A DNA stretch of 64,000 nt from Haliotis asinina. Lineage: Eukaryota; Mollusca; Gastropoda; Lepetellida; Haliotidae. The stretch is from positions 23,568,249 through 23,632,248 of the forward strand of contig NC_090283.1 of assembly GCF_037392515.1 (NCBI RefSeq), written 5' to 3'. Under the pieces are notes generated by a model. That model worked only from the letters and a program-made list of their open reading frames with translations. It had not been told where the DNA came from and ran no database searches. Positions 36,031 through 49,740 of the stretch are shown piece by piece; position 1 is the stretch's first letter; every line of letters begins with the position of its first letter. Position numbers and translations under genes: made by a program.

Positions 36031-37303
36031 AGGTCACATGCAACAAAAAAATCAAACATAATTAAAACACATTTATCACTTATTCATGACACATAACATA
36101 CATTGCTGCTTTTAAAAAACCAAATAAACAAAATTATAAGCGTACAATCGCGATTCAAAAGTGTTCTATTTTGTACTTGGGCTTACTTCCCCCGAAACGA
36201 AGCCCTCGGGAGACCGAACCCAGTCGTAGCGGGTGGATATGCACTCAAGTGTAACGACGGCTTTTGATTGGCTGTTTCATTTGCTGATATGCTGAGGGTT
36301 CATTGTGTGTACAGACAGATGATCTGTTTGATGGGCATTTCAGAAGTATAGCCAATCACAAGAAAGAAAGATTCTTTATGGATAACAACTTCTTTTTGTG
36401 TACTTGATACGTTGTTTCAGTATGGATTCATATACTGTTGTCAAACAAAATCATATACACTAAAAGAAATCGTTATCCATGAAGAATGTATATAGAGATG
36501 TTGGGTTTGGAAAATACATGATCTCTGAATTTGCGCTCGATCCAATCAAAAATCATGTCAGTAGAGATTGTAAACTACTGCGTGGCTGGAATCTGTCATT
36601 CGTCCAAGTACAAAGCAGGACTTGTAACTGACAAGAGTTTGCACCAGTTTCCGTCAGATCCAGTCATCCGAAAAAAATTAATGTAGTTTGTTTGCAAACC
36701 GCAGACATAAAAACATGTCATGTGTATCACACGTGCCTAATTACATAATGTGGCAGACACGGGACTCGGGTGCACGAGTCATAAATCAACTTATTTTCTC
36801 TATGTCGTATAGTCAGATAGGTGTTAAGTTCAAATTGCATGTGGTCAATGATTGAAGCTGTGTATTGCATGTTGTCTTTAGCAGACAGGCAGGCAGACAT
36901 ATGTGTGTGAATAAACCAGACATTGAGCTTTCTCTGTGACAGAGGCTGCTTACCACAATTACGTATTTTTTCGTAACGAGTAGATTATATACTTGTTTGT
37001 GTACACACTCAAGGTTAGACTACTGCTCACGACCTCTGACGCTGGGTTGTTTCTAGCTCCGCGAACCTATTCACTGCGCATGCGTTATGGACGCAGCGCA
37101 GCACAGATGTTGAAACCAGTTTTCCCCCCCAACGCTGGGGGGAATTTAGTGAAACGTTTGAACTCCGATTTCGCGGGCTTTTTTTTCATCGCGTTTTTTT
37201 CAACTTTATAGGTTGAATTGGCATTTTTTATGATTTGTTTTTGGAAGTGCATACCAAAAGGTACCAGAATCTGCAAAGTTGTGTTTTACGTTGCATGTGA
37301 CCT
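36031..37303 (+). mobile_element. TTAA-flanked DNA transposon (family D), copy 1
   Basis: It is bounded by TTAA at 36027-36030 and 37304-37307. Terminal inverted repeats are AGGTCACATGCAAC and GTTGCATGTGACCT. A second copy with the same ends lies at 57320-58560. TTAA target sites are typical of piggyBac-type transposons, but no transposase catalytic core is visible in 1.27 kb, so it is non-autonomous. It carries a short THAP-type reading frame. Confidence 0.85.
36555..36686 (+). CDS. THAP-type zinc-finger fragment inside transposon D1
   Basis: A 43-codon open frame starts MSVEIVNYCVAGICHSS and continues to HQFPSDPVIRKK. The C-x4-C pair followed by H-x-FP-x-DP-x-x-R-K-K is the N-terminal half of a THAP (C2CH) DNA-binding domain; the later Cys-x2-His pair is missing. 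THAP domains occur in P-element-type transposases and in host regulators derived from them. The frame stops soon after the RKK, so either an intron or decay follows. It also appears, altered, in the other copy near 57809-57930. It probably no longer makes a working finger. Confidence 0.6.
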   Translation: MSVEIVNYCVAGICHSSKYKAGLVTDKSLHQFPSDPVIRKKLM

Positions 37304-37307
37304 TTAA

Positions 37308-39573
37308 GTAATGGTTTAAAAAATCGTGAAAAATATGCATCGCTATTTTGACATAATAAAGAACATAGACAGAACATAGACTAAGATTCAATACACACGT
37401 GTGTTTGTTTACATAACGGCTGGCGTGTTTTCAGTTGAGTTGTTCCTCTAACGATATCACGCGCATGCTTTGAAGATTTTACGTGTGCTTTCAGACATAA
37501 GTCAGCGCGATGTATTTATTGAATAACACACTGATATCACTGAATATCCGATGTTCCACCGTGACATGGATGGTACGGGTGATACAGGTGATACGGCCAT
37601 GTCACTGATAGAAACCTTTGCAAAAACACATACAACACGCGTTTTTGTAAAATGTGTAATCTTGTTATATGGCAGAGGATGTATATCATTTTGTTAGCAA
37701 AATATCAGAAAAGACAACGAAATATAACAAGTTTATTTGAATTGTTGAAAATACAGATCTTGCATGTTCATGTCAACTTGAAGCCCCCGGGTGCCTAAGA
37801 ATGTATACACAGGGACATGGTCGATCTGTGCTACAGGTGTGACATTATCTACGATATGTCAATCCTATACTACTGAGGTATGTACATAGGCACTTCAGGT
37901 CTAGGTTCTATCGGTACTGTATTGATTGACTGAGTTTAGTTTTACTCCCCTTTCAGCAATATTCCAGCAATATGACGGTGGGGGGTGGGGGTGGCATACA
38001 CTAAACGCCAAAAGACACGTTACCTCCCTATACTTACTGAGTTACTTCAAACTGTCAAAGATATGTTAGAAGGTATTAGTTTATATGAAAGCCTACAACA
38101 CAGCTTTATGCAAACAGCGGACAAAATATCAAATGCATAGGTGAAATGCATCTTTTGCAGAAGTTTTAATGTTCTATTTTCGACCATGCTGAAATAAACC
38201 AATAAAAGTGATTTGTATGCCCCAAAAACGTTGAAATAAAATTTTGCTTTCAGACAAAGATGAACCCTTTTCAAAGTCACCGTTTTTCAACTATTAAAAG
38301 TAGAAACAACTGTAGTGGAGTGGGTACAATCGTAAAATCTTTCGTGTAAATTCAATCATGAAAACATTTTCTGCTGATTTGCATTCTGTGTATTTACACA
38401 AACACAACGAGCCTTTGATTTTGTGAAAAAGCGCTGAGGAACATCAAAAGTTATTTTTGTTAACATTGTACTTGCAAAGCAACATTGTTTCATTTTGTTT
38501 TTACACATAGCAATATCTGTTTTTCTTTTTGCAAAACTGTCATGACAAACTGAACTCTATCACAGGCGTATAGGCAAGTATTGCCTCCTTTTGGCACGGA
38601 CTTTTGGCAGAAGCAATAGCGGTAAGTTTATCTCTTAATAAATCTAATATCATGTAACATAACAACATAACATATAATGAGTTATTGAATAAAATATTGA
38701 ATCTCTGTAACAATGTAACAGTAGCTATATAACTGTAAATAAACAAAACATTGCGAATAAACAGGACTCAAATGTCACAGTCAACCTATTCAAGTGCAAA
38801 TTTCAATTTAAGGAAAATATCACATCATGAAGAAATGTAAAAGAAATAATGCTAGTAATGCTGTTCCTTCCGGGCAATACCGTGACAAAACGACTGGCAC
38901 GTCACATACATCAGTCTCTTCTGCAAGAAATGCTCGATGAGATTACAATGTTAAAACTGAAAACAAAAACACACTCACAAGATTATTCAATGTTAAAACT
39001 GAAAAAAAACACATTCACGAGATTATTTATATAGGCATTGTCAATATGTAGACACGTCTGATTACAATGCTCCGATTATATAACTCCGCAAACGCAAAGA
39101 CACGCACGCACCTGCCCGTGCTCACACATTTATACATGTACATACACACATGTCATACTATATATACACGCTGCCTGGTTAAACATTTCATTAGAAAACT
39201 CGTTTTCATAAGATGCAGTTCCTTAGTTTGACCTAAATCGATGAGAAAATCTTAGCGAAGGCAATCTGTGTCACCTTGGGTGTTACCTTGGAAACATCAG
39301 GAGATTACAAAGCTGAGTTACTCAAGATGGGTTGACAGGTGTTTGGTGCTTGTCACAGCTTGGTTGACTCTGGCACTTGTTTTGACAACGATTGCCGCAT
39401 TTCATAAAAACAATACACTAGCTCTATATAAATAAATGAAATCCTGTATCTCCGAGGTAACATAAAAAATACATCGCCAAAATACTGAACTCGAGATACA
39501 CATACCAAATGTTTTCATTGAAATTACTAAAAACCCGAACCTTACTGAAAGCACTGACTCATAAACATGTTTT
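37308..39573. other. No gene recognised; A+T-rich
   Basis: It contains a family B tail fragment at about 37925-37985 (GAGTTTAGTTTTACTCCCC, CAGCAATATTCCAGC), a two-unit repeat at 38941-39025 (CAATGTTAAAACTGAAAA) and many A or T runs. The part nearest 39573 should include the 3' UTR of the P450 gene; no clear poly(A) signal is seen. Confidence 0.5.
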
Positions 39574-41994
39574 CTACCTCGGACACGACCTTGGCCTCTC
39601 GACCAGTTGCGTATGCAACGTCAGTGGTGGATCAGGGAACATTGTGATGCATTTCCTTCTGCCGTAGTCTGTGTCATCCTTCGTGAACTCGAGGTCACGC
39701 AACAGCAAGGCCAAGGTCACTTTCATCTCCATCGTGGCGTACTTGTAGCCAAGGCACATCTTCTTTCCGGCTCCAAACGGACGCCATTTCTGGTTTTTCT
39801 CTGAACTATTATCCTGGAGTAAGAACCTTTCGGGCTGGAACTCATCAGGATCCTCCCAGTTGTCGGGGTTTCTGAAAAATACAAAATCACACACACACAT
39901 AAATAAAAATGGGAGTCAAATCAGCATCGTAAGTTGGTCGTTGGGATTGATTTACATAAACAAACAACCGTCCAGAAACTTTGGGGCAGAAATACCAACA
40001 TCCCAGAGAGGACCCACATCTGCCGACGATCATCCACTCCTGTGGATAAGTACACCTTCGGTGGTTTTCTAGCATAACGGAAAGGGGCGATGTAAAACTG
40101 AGATGCGAAAGTAGTACAATTTCTTCGATGACGTCTGCGATAGGACATACATTTCGAACCACATACGTGAAATGTTCAATGTGTCTACTTTTAATTTGCA
40201 TTATGCAATCTATTTATTTTCTGTAAGTAATTTAAGTCAAATAATGTCATAAAGACTAAAGCAATCTTGAGTGGTAGCCAAGCGCTGACTCATTTATTCA
40301 TTCATTCTTTCACACACAGACCAGGACACAGACACAGGCACTGCAGATAGAACAGCTTTGGTGAAAATACATTTTGGAATTCTTTTAGACTATTGGTGTT
40401 TATGATGATATTTGACGGCAGATTTAGTTTCTTGCCTTAGATGTGCTACCTAGACATCAAATAAATTGGAAATGCATATTTACTATCTAAAGTCAGGCTT
40501 CAAATGAAAACCAAAAAAATTCAACATTTTAGAAATTGACAGAAATGCCTGAACATGTCTGGTATAACGTTTAATCATTGCCTCCGTAGTCACAGCGTAG
40601 GAACCCACCTATGTAGTGCCTCCACACATAGAGTGACGATGGTGCCACCAGGAATGCTGTATCCGTTGATGGTGTCGTCTTTGACGGCCTGTTTGTTGTA
40701 GTTGGTGATGACAGGGTGGAACCTGGCAAAAACAGCGCCGACATTGTTACTTCTGTCATGTGACGTTGATCACGAGTGGTGGTCAGTAAGCTGTGGTAGG
40801 GTCAACGTAATAAGTATGGGAGTATCCTAATACAAATTGTGGTCATACTGCACGATGGACCCATGGAGGTCGTTACTAAACAGGCCTTGCTGTTAGTATC
40901 TGATGACTTGGATCACAGACCTCCTAGTTTTGTTGGGTCACAGACCCTGCACCAATCTTGGATCACAGATCCTCTCGTGATGTTAGACTATAGGCTACCT
41001 GTCGCAGTATGATTGCAGACCTCTGCTAATGTGGTGTCACAGACCCTGTATCAATGTTTGTGTATAATTTGTCGATCATTACTACACATCGATGTTAACT
41101 TGTAGACTAATCATCCAAATATGATGACAAACTATCATTTGCTGTCTGTAGCAATCTTTGATCAAAACCACTCCGCCAGTCTTGTATTACTGATTCTCTG
41201 ACGTTTGATCACAGTATCTCCACCTATCGTGCATCAAAGATACTTTATCAAGTACATGACTGACTCACCTAAAACGTTTAACGCTGAGATAAAAGTACAG
41301 GAAGTTTGTAAAGAGTTATCGTTCTTCTCAGCAGTATTGAGTATGAAAAAGGGTGAAACAAGAGACCATATAATCTGTGAAACCGATATCACCATTATTT
41401 CTTCCCAAAACACATTCAACCCCCACTGGCATATCATTATTTTTGCTTTCTCTTTGCTTTATAAGGGATCGCCTTACTCAGTTTTCCTACCTTCGCCTGC
41501 AACCCGCCGGCTATATAAACCGTCAAGACACGTCCGTAATTCTCACCTTAATGTCTCTCTAATTACACAGTCCAGATACTTCATCTCGTGAAGATGGGCG
41601 CCTGTGATTGGCTCTCCTCTGGGAGGCAAGTGCTTGGTGACCTCTGACCTGACTCGTTCCTGTATTTCCGGTCTTGTGGCCAGTGCCCAGAGACACCAGG
41701 ACATGCAAGTAGCTGTATTCTGGGTAACAAATGGGACGGGTTATAGTTTTAACCTCAGTTATCGTATTGTTATTAATATTTAAAAGTCTATCAACAAAAC
41801 GTTCATCCTCGGTGATATCTAGGGTATGTGTTCCAATAAATCTCCACTAGAACACCGTATGCATCTACGGCTCGGCCCGATAAATGTATTACCTCCCTTT
41901 GCTAGTAGGCAATCCGATAAGCAGCTAACGTGTCAGTGTCAACAAAGATGGCGGCTACAGCCCCGAACGCTTATAGCTCTGCGACTCAGAAAAA

Positions 41995-42475
41995 GGTCAC
42001 ATATACTCTAATAGGGTACAAATGCAACATCACTTGCTGACATCGTTATAAATGAAACCCAGTCATTAAAAATGCTCATTTCGATGTTTAAATACCTTAA
42101 ATCGAACCTTTTTCTCAACAGTGCACAATTCTCAGCCGCAAACGAAATTTCAACCAATCTCCGTGACGTAATAGTGGGTATAGAAATGAGGGTCTGTGCA
42201 GTATTCATCTACATTTCAGGGGGTAAAGTATTTTGTTTACAGGTTTGTACAAACCTGAAATCGCGAAAGCTGTTGAGAAAAATGAAAGCTGTATGCTCTC
42301 ACAATCTACTATCATTTAAATTTGTCTCCTGCTTTGCCTAGTTTTCGAGTTACAACCCTTGTTTTCATAGACGATTCTGTCAAAATCACTTGGTGTCACT
42401 AGGTTGTAATCCGTGTTAGGTGGTATAAACCTACACGTTATTTGTTATCATTCACTTGATGCTCAGTTAATGAAT
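41995..42475 (+). repeat. Family C dispersed repeat, copy 2 (near full length)
   Basis: It runs from AGGTCACATATACTCTAATAG through GTGCACAATTCTCAGCCGC, ACAGGTTTGTACAAACCTG (itself a palindrome) and GTTGTAATCCGTGTTAGGTGG to CTTGATGCTCAGTTAA. It is about 480 bp and closely similar to 56845-57315. It sits in the P450 intron between 41719 and 45376. Confidence 0.85.
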
Positions 42476-43350
42476 TTATAACAGGTATAATTAGTGTTAA
42501 CGCCACTTAGATTACCCGACAAAGGCCCCCAATTAGCATTTCTTTTGTCTGGATCGATCAAAGGATTAACCGATAACACGCTGATTGATTAATTAGTTTT
42601 ATGGGGATTAAAATGGGGGATTTGTCAAAAGGTAGAGTTTATGTATGTACAATTACTAATCTATACTGAATACACTCTGTCGTGTCTGTGTCTATGTAAA
42701 ACAACGCCCTTCTTTCAAAGGATTAACCGCCAATACATTGATTGCTAATTATTGGCTGACTAAATAACTTTTTAAAAATAAAGACGCACATTATGCAATT
42801 AGTTGACAGGTGTGCTATCTTGGGTAAGCAATGAAACTATACAGCAATGTGAAAAACCTGAAACGGTACATCACGTTTTCGTATATTAGAATGTTAAAAG
42901 ACACATCAGTTGGGAAATCTGCAGATGAATTATATATCACTTGTTTTTGTGGATATTGATGGATACATTCCTCGATGAAGGTAATAGCCTGACATTGCCC
43001 CTATAACTTTAATTTAAATATTTGCATATTTGTTTTTAATACGTTGTCATAGCTTTCAACAGAACTATTGTTTTCGTCGTGAAGTGTGGTGATGCAGACG
43101 ACATACACTAGGGCGTGAGTGCGAATTATGATTCATATAGGAAAACTATGAAATGTCTACATATTACATTCCTGTTATACATTCGCAGATCGCTTCTTTT
43201 TGTTAAGTTTCAAAATGTATACAAGTATGATTATAAAGTAATTAGGATTAAGTATAAAGTATAAAGACGTATATTGACAAGTGTCTACATACCGGTGAGT
43301 GAACGTTACAAACCAAGTAAATTTAGTCAGTGAAGAAATTTATCGCGCAG
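42476..43350. other. Intron sequence, nothing recognised
   Basis: P450 intron. A+T-rich, no open frame or repeat identified. Confidence 0.5.
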
Positions 43351-44210
43351 TATTTTCACTTCGACCCCGACCTCGCCTAGGTTATGTTACAGGTTGTGTC
43401 ATGCAAACTAATTTTAGTAATGATTCAAATACATATTTATGTAGTTTTGATTTTCTCACTTAATGAGAACAAACCATACATAATCGCATTAATTCAAATG
43501 GACTTGACTTCACGATTTTCAAAAATGGCGGCGCCCTGTCTTGGGATGAATGTTATTTAAGCTTGTTTTCACCGACTTACAAAAGGCCAGTTACTTTCTA
43601 CTGGTAGTAAAATATGTACTTTATTGATGGACAATAGGAGTTTGCATGACATTGCTTATAACATAACAATTTCAATCTTGGAAGTGAGGTGGAGGTCAAT
43701 ATAACATTGCTTGCAATATAAATGTCACTTCGACCCCCCACCTTGCTTCCTTGGAAAAAGTCCTTATGTTAAATGTTGTGTCATTCAAAATCCCTTTGGC
43801 CATGATTCAAATGCATCTTTAACTACCAGTAAAAAGTAGTTTTGATTTTCTAACTTGATGAGAACAAATCATAATCTCAATAATTCTAACGGACTTTAGC
43901 CCGTGACTTCACGTTTCAAAAATGGCGGCGCCTTGTGTGAGGATGAATGCTCATTTAAGTTTGTTTTCACCGACTTCCAAAATCAAAGTTACTTTCTACT
44001 GCTAGTAAAATATGTATTTTATTGATGGACATTAGGATTTTACATGACATTGCTTAATATTGTTAATACATAACAATTTCACTCTTGGAAGCGGTCAATA
44101 TAAGGGGTCAATATAATATTACTTACGATGATATTGTCACTCGACCACAACCTCGTTTCCGAGGAAGAAAGCGATATATCCATGCAAAATCCTTTTGGTC
44201 AACAATGTGT
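43350..44210. repeat. Large imperfect tandem repeat, ~370-410 bp units
   Basis: TCACTTCGACCCC-type starts occur at about 43357, 43728 and 44136. Each unit has GTTTTGATTTTCT, AATGAGAACAAA, CAAAAATGGCGGCGCC, TTGTTTTCACCGACTT and TTACTTTCTACTG. The first two units are complete, the third is cut short. Confidence 0.85.
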
Positions 44211-45128
44211 AGTAAGCAGTCTTAATTTTATGAACTCGATGAAACTTAAACTCCATTTTCTATCCTGGGAGCGTGGCAGGGGGCGAACCATCCGATTTAG
44301 TATATACCACAGGCTTCCACAACGCTCACTTCGCACACACTAACAACCAATTTAAGCACAAACTACGGAGTCTGGTGGAAATCTGTGCATAGTGACACCA
44401 TCACCCGATCCCAAGGAACAATTGACGGCAACACAACAAATCGACATGTCTTTGGTGACGTCGAGAAATCAGCAAAATGACGGGCTTCCTACACATTTTC
44501 TATACAACTAAAGGGACTCTGCTCCTTCTATGACGTCACTGTAGGGCTCTGGCGACAGAGTTACGTAACCTGTCTGCGGTTTCGTTTGCGGGCGAGAGAG
44601 AAGCAAACGGCTATTTAGCAACTTTTAAACGCTTGGTATTAATTAACCACAAGTTTTTTTTAGAAAAAAATGGTGTCTCGTTTATAACTAACCATAAGTC
44701 TTTCATATGCAGTGATAAAAAGAGTACCAAAAAAATGAGTTTAGTGGTCCTTTAAGAGAAAATCAAGCTGACAGGTCTGAAACCTTAGAAAATATATGCG
44801 TGAGAACTCCTTCCACGGCTAAACATTTCTGTTTACCAGAGAACCTGAAATGAACCTGGTGAATATTACACTCAGCAATCCAGCGTTGACACCTGATTGG
44901 ATGAAGGTCAGCAATGGGAGGTATTACAATTAACGGGACGAGCCGTAGATGCATCGAAGTTACTTATCGGAACGTATTCCAGTCCCTGGAGATTATCAAG
45001 GATGCAAACATTTCTCTAAGGTGGAAATGTTTTCTATGACAAGAACAAACAAATAAATATAACCGATTTAAAGCCGAATGCGTAGCGTGAGGGTCTAGAT
45101 ACACAATTTAGAGCTATTATAATTTCGT
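44211..45128. other. Intron sequence, nothing firm
   Basis: P450 intron. A possible 250-bp element at 44508-44756 (CTAAAGGGACTC... to ...GGTCCTTTAAG) has only weakly matching ends. Confidence 0.35.
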
Positions 45129-45315
45129 TATATACCCCTGATTTTCCAACACATTACGTTTATCTCTATTCTACCATAACCGCATTATTCAGATTTTAAA
45201 CAAATTCATAATGTGCTGGAAAATCAGAGGTACATAACCTTATTATATACCTCTCAATGACTTTGACTAACCAATCACAATCAAGTATTTGCTTAAGTCA
45301 TGGTAGAATTAGTAT
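45129..45315. repeat. Inverted-repeat element related to the one at 63203
   Basis: CCTGATTTTCCAACACATTA near 45137 faces TAATGTGCTGGAAAATCAG near 45212. ATTTTCCAACACATTACG and TTTATCTC also match the palindrome at 63203-63327. Confidence 0.65.
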
Positions 45316-46465
45316 TATAACTTGCATTCACTATTGCGCCCCTCGAACTTAAGTTTATATGCACCAGTAATTTACCTGAATCCCGGCAGCAAAGAAAAAC
45401 ATGGCGTGACCACGGAGCTGTTTCCTGGAGAGTGTTTGTCCTGTAACCTCATCCCTGGCGAGCATCAGGACACTCAGGATGTCCTTCAGACTACCCTCCT
45501 CCACTGGGGAGAAATCACTCACACTTCAATACATTTCGAACGTTTTGATAACTTTAGACTTACAACGGTCTTCGAAACAATGTGAACATATAGTCCACAC
45601 TCAGCTCTAATACGTGTATTAAATACATCACAATCGAATAAAGGTCATTATTTTTCATGTTTCAGCATGATGTGAGTATGTTGTGGGTTGTATATATGTG
45701 TAAATAGCAGAAAAAATGACGTTATCAAACACCTGAGTGACCTCATTTCACGGAAGTCGACAACCGCGTACCCACAGTGGGAATCGGTATCACACATCAC
45801 ACCATCACATCACGCCATTCATTTGGACCAATCACTGTACAGTATCGAACTCACTCAGGCGCTCAATGACCTAATTAAACACCTGGCTAGGCTGCATTTA
45901 AGCATTTGGTGACCCACATTGCTCTATCGAGGAGGGGCTATCATGTTTCTGTCGACTGTTACATTGGCGACAGACAGCATTGAGTGTATACGTACGAATC
46001 CGCTCATAGTGTAACTAGAACGGAATTATGAATTTGCTCTGGCTCTGACTCTGAATGAGTGCCTCCCGATAACACATATTAAAACAAACATTAAATGAAT
46101 AACTTGAATATGCTTATATACTAATGTATAGCTTTTGTTCTAACTTTGCTATAGCTGCCGTGTATGTGCGCTTCCTTAGACTTCCATCAGAAATGTTTTA
46201 AAGTGTCAGACAACGCATTAATATCATTGGTGTAAATAGTTGCATGTTCCCATGCTCATAGGACAACTCCCTGGGGATCATCCACTTGGCACACACTTTT
46301 TGACTAAAGGTGGGTACCACACATTAAGAAACATAAAAGATATATAGATTTCTGTTAATATTCCTTGTGTCTTTGGGCCCCACTGCATATGATACCAACA
46401 AGTAATAAAGCGAGCACACGTCTCCTTAAACGCGATCCAGGTTATTTTTTTCAGTCTGGTTTGGA

Positions 46466-46732
46466 TCACGTCCTCACTCTCTTCGTATACAGCTGGCGTT
46501 TCTCATCCAGTACGCCTCTATTCAGCTCACGTGTACGTGAATACATTTGCCGGATACCTTGCTCTTCGAGATAAGCCATCCTACTTTTCCTTTTGTTGAC
46601 GTTCCGTAATGATTCATCATCATCACAATCATCCTGTTCCATTTCAGGACATTGCTTGTCGTGTAAATGTCGTTGTAAGTTATGGTTACTGCTAAACAGT
46701 TGACCACAATAGTCACATCCTGACAGAGGACG
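46466..46732 (-). pseudogene. C2H2 zinc-finger protein fragment
   Basis: An open frame of 88 codons on the minus strand starts PLSGCDYCGQLFSSNHNLQ and has the full finger C-x2-C-x12-H-x5-C: CDYC...LQRHLHDKQC, so a C2H2/C2HC finger, followed by an acidic stretch (EMEQDDCDDDE) and basic NKRKS. No start codon or splice acceptor is evident and the frame abuts the LTR element at 46736. It lies in a P450 intron. It may be part of another mobile element; the parent is not recognised. Confidence 0.5.
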
Positions 46733-46735
46733 TGG

Positions 46736-49700
46736 TTATTATTTTGAAATTTAGTTGAATTTAGTTTGTAGTTTATGAATAGGGAACAAGGGAGTTTGAA
46801 TAATATTTTGAAATTTAGTTGAATTTTGTTAAATTTAGTGTGTGATCAGGTTATTATTGATATTATGGCAGAATCAGTGTCAGGGACACATAAAATGGAA
46901 CCTCCAAAAGAAGGTCAAGTACTGGACCAGCATATTCGCAGCCTTAAACAGGAAAAAGCAAAAGCTAAATGTGCCTTCACCAAAGGAAAACATAAGTTGA
47001 ATACTCTAATTTAACAAAATATGTCAACACGAAATGCAATTAGGGAAGGTATTGACCAAGTTAGTTCACTACAGGTGAAAGCCATGGATATTATGGTAAA
47101 GCTTACACAAGCTTACACAAGCTTACACAGATGCGCATGATATAGATAATGTGAAGCAGGTTGATGCTGAAATATCAAAACTTGAAGCTGAAACTTCTGA
47201 AGTGATAGAACTAGCACAGGATTACTCAGATAGTGGTACAAGCACGTGCTCACTCTCTAGCCATAGATTGTCCATGTTTTTTAAAGGTGATGACAAGCCT
47301 GAAACCCCAAAAGGTCAACCTGTAGTTACTGATAAAAGAGACGAATGTCCAATAGAAATATGAAGGTAACAAGTGAGCAGAGATCATAACCGTGATGAAC
47401 AGAAATATAATTGTAAGAAAGGGTATTCTATGAAACAATTCCAAGTATGTGGAAATATGGGAAGTGCCGAGGCTTTGTGTGACACTGAAGATCAATATGA
47501 GTTTCCAAATCCCAATGAAGGTAGGTATGAAAACAGAGGAAAGCAAAACATTGCAGTTGGTAATGACATGTGTAAACAGCTAAAACGTGTTTCATTACCA
47601 ATGTTTCATGGGTATGTGAAAACATATGAAAGTTGGAAGGCCGCTTTCATGACGTGTACATCAGTCTCCAGGAACTTCGGTATATAAGCTTTTGCAGTTG
47701 AGACAGTATCTAGCAGGTGAAGCACTGAAGGTGGTTGAAAGTTTAGACCATTGTGCTGTTGCCTATGATGTTCCACTTGATAGATTAGAGAGAAAACATG
47801 GTGGTAAAAGACGTCAGATAGCTATTCATATGGAAGAGTTGAACAATTTCAAACCTATTCGTGAAGGTGTTTCCAGAGATGTTGAACGGTTTGCAGACAT
47901 CTTAGATGTTGCTGTTGTCAACCTGAGAGAAAATGACAGAATTGAAGAGTTGGGAAATGGTTTGTTCTACACTAGTCTCCTTAAGATGATGATGGAATCA
48001 ATGGTTGCACGTTATCAGAGATGGTTTTTTGAAAATGACAGACAAGAGTCTGAGGGAGCTTTGAGAACGTGGGATATACAGGAAGCAGAATTCCTCACCA
48101 TCGCTTCAGAATCAATTCGTGGTGTTGTTAAAAAAAAGGTAAGTCAGAACCAAAGGTTCACCAGTCAGATCAAAAGAAAACGTTGTCATGTACATTCGTT
48201 AGTTCAAACATAGAATCAAGTAACACATCCCAGAGCAAGGAAAGAAGCTGTAGTCTTTGTAAAGAACATCATGAAATCTGGAGATGTAATGTCTTTAGAG
48301 CCATGGACATTTCTGACAGATGGGATGCTGCAAAGAAAGCAAATCTTTGCTTTCGCTGTCTTGGTAGAAACCATAGTAGTAAAACATGTAAATGGATGTC
48401 ACAATGTGGAATTGGCGGATGTAAGATCAACCACAACAGATTGCTTCACAGCGAAAAAGGTGACACATATGGTAGGAATGACAAAATGTCAAAAGGGTCT
48501 AGGATAGAAAATGATTGTCCTAAGAATGTCAGTGATGCTGAGGATATTCAAAAGGATCAAAGTGAAAGGTCCCACACCACTTTACCAAATGTAATGCAGA
48601 GGGCAGCAATGGCACTTCGCACTGCACTAGTGATACTGTCAAGTGGCAACAAACGTGTCACTGTTAATGCCTTGCTAGATGACACTAGTACACGATCTTA
48701 CATAAATGCAGATGCAGCTGCAGAGTTAGGTCTGCAAGGACAGTTACAGAGAATATCTGTGAATGTATTGAATGGAAAAAATGGAAACTTTTGAAACTAA
48801 ACCTGTAGAAGTTAGACTTCAAAGTATGGATAGTTCTGTAAATACAACTCTAACAGCATTGACAACAACAAAGGTCACAGGGAACATGACAATCAGACAA
48901 TCAGACAATCAGACAATCATTGATAGGGAAAAGTATAAGAACAAATGGCGTCATTTACAGCACATTGAATTCCCAAACAAAGGGAAAAATCCATCTGTTG
49001 ATTTCTGCTGATTGATAGGTACTGACCACTTAGATTTGCATTGCTCATATGAAGAGGTTAAAGGAAACCCGGGAGAGCCAATTGCAAGAAGGACTCCTTT
49101 AGGATGGACATGTATTGGCACTATTGAGACAGGAAAGAATCCTCATACTGGAGGTAGAAGTAGATCAAGATGTTGTTTTGAGATCTCTTGCAAATAGATG
49201 AGTAAAATATTTCTTTAATCCTCCACACTCACCTCATTTTGGAGGGATATTTGAAACAATGATAAAAGCAGCAAAGCGGGCCATCTATGCCATCCTCAGC
49301 AAGGGTGATGTAACAGACGAGGATTTGATAACAGCATTGGCAGGAATAGAAGCTGTCATAAATTACAGGCCTCTCTCATACGAGTCAGCTCACCCTCAAG
49401 ATGAACAACCACTGACACCAAACCACTTCATTCATGGACAAGCTGGGGGAATATTTGCCCCTGAATGTGTAGATACATCCGACTTCAACCCAAGAAGACG
49501 CTGGAGGAGGATTCAAGAACATTTCTGGAAAATTTCTGGAAAAGATGGATGCGGGTATGTTTGCCGAAGTGGAATAAACAAGGTCGAAACTTGCAAGAAA
49601 AAGATGTTGTACTGGTCATTTCAACAAACACTCCTGGAGGACAATGGAAGCTCGGGACAATAATGAAGACCTACCCAGGACCTGATGCATATGTCAGAGT

Positions 49701-49740
49701 AATTCATGTCTGCTCCAAAATGTAATAACTAGGTCAATAA
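46736..49740 (+). mobile_element. Broken BEL/Pao LTR retrotransposon (fossil)
   Basis: The parts recognised, in order, are: a gag-like region with a Pao-type capsid segment (MFHGYVKTYESWKAAF), a cysteine/histidine zinc knuckle (CFRCLGRNHSSKTC), a retropepsin-like region (ALLDDTSTRSYI) and the C-terminal part of integrase (PHFGGIFETMIKAAKRA, NYRPL) with its chromodomain-like tail. Reverse transcriptase and RNase H were not recognised, and no pair of flanking LTRs was found. It is clearly broken, with several breaks; the proteins remain readable, which suggests moderate rather than great age. It lies on the plus strand in the 6.5-kb P450 intron, opposite to that gene. Confidence 0.85.

Noticed and set aside
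44508-44756. 250-bp TTAA-type MITE with CTAAAGGGACTC and GGTCCTTTAAG ends
   Set aside because: The ends match poorly and no TTAA duplication is visible.
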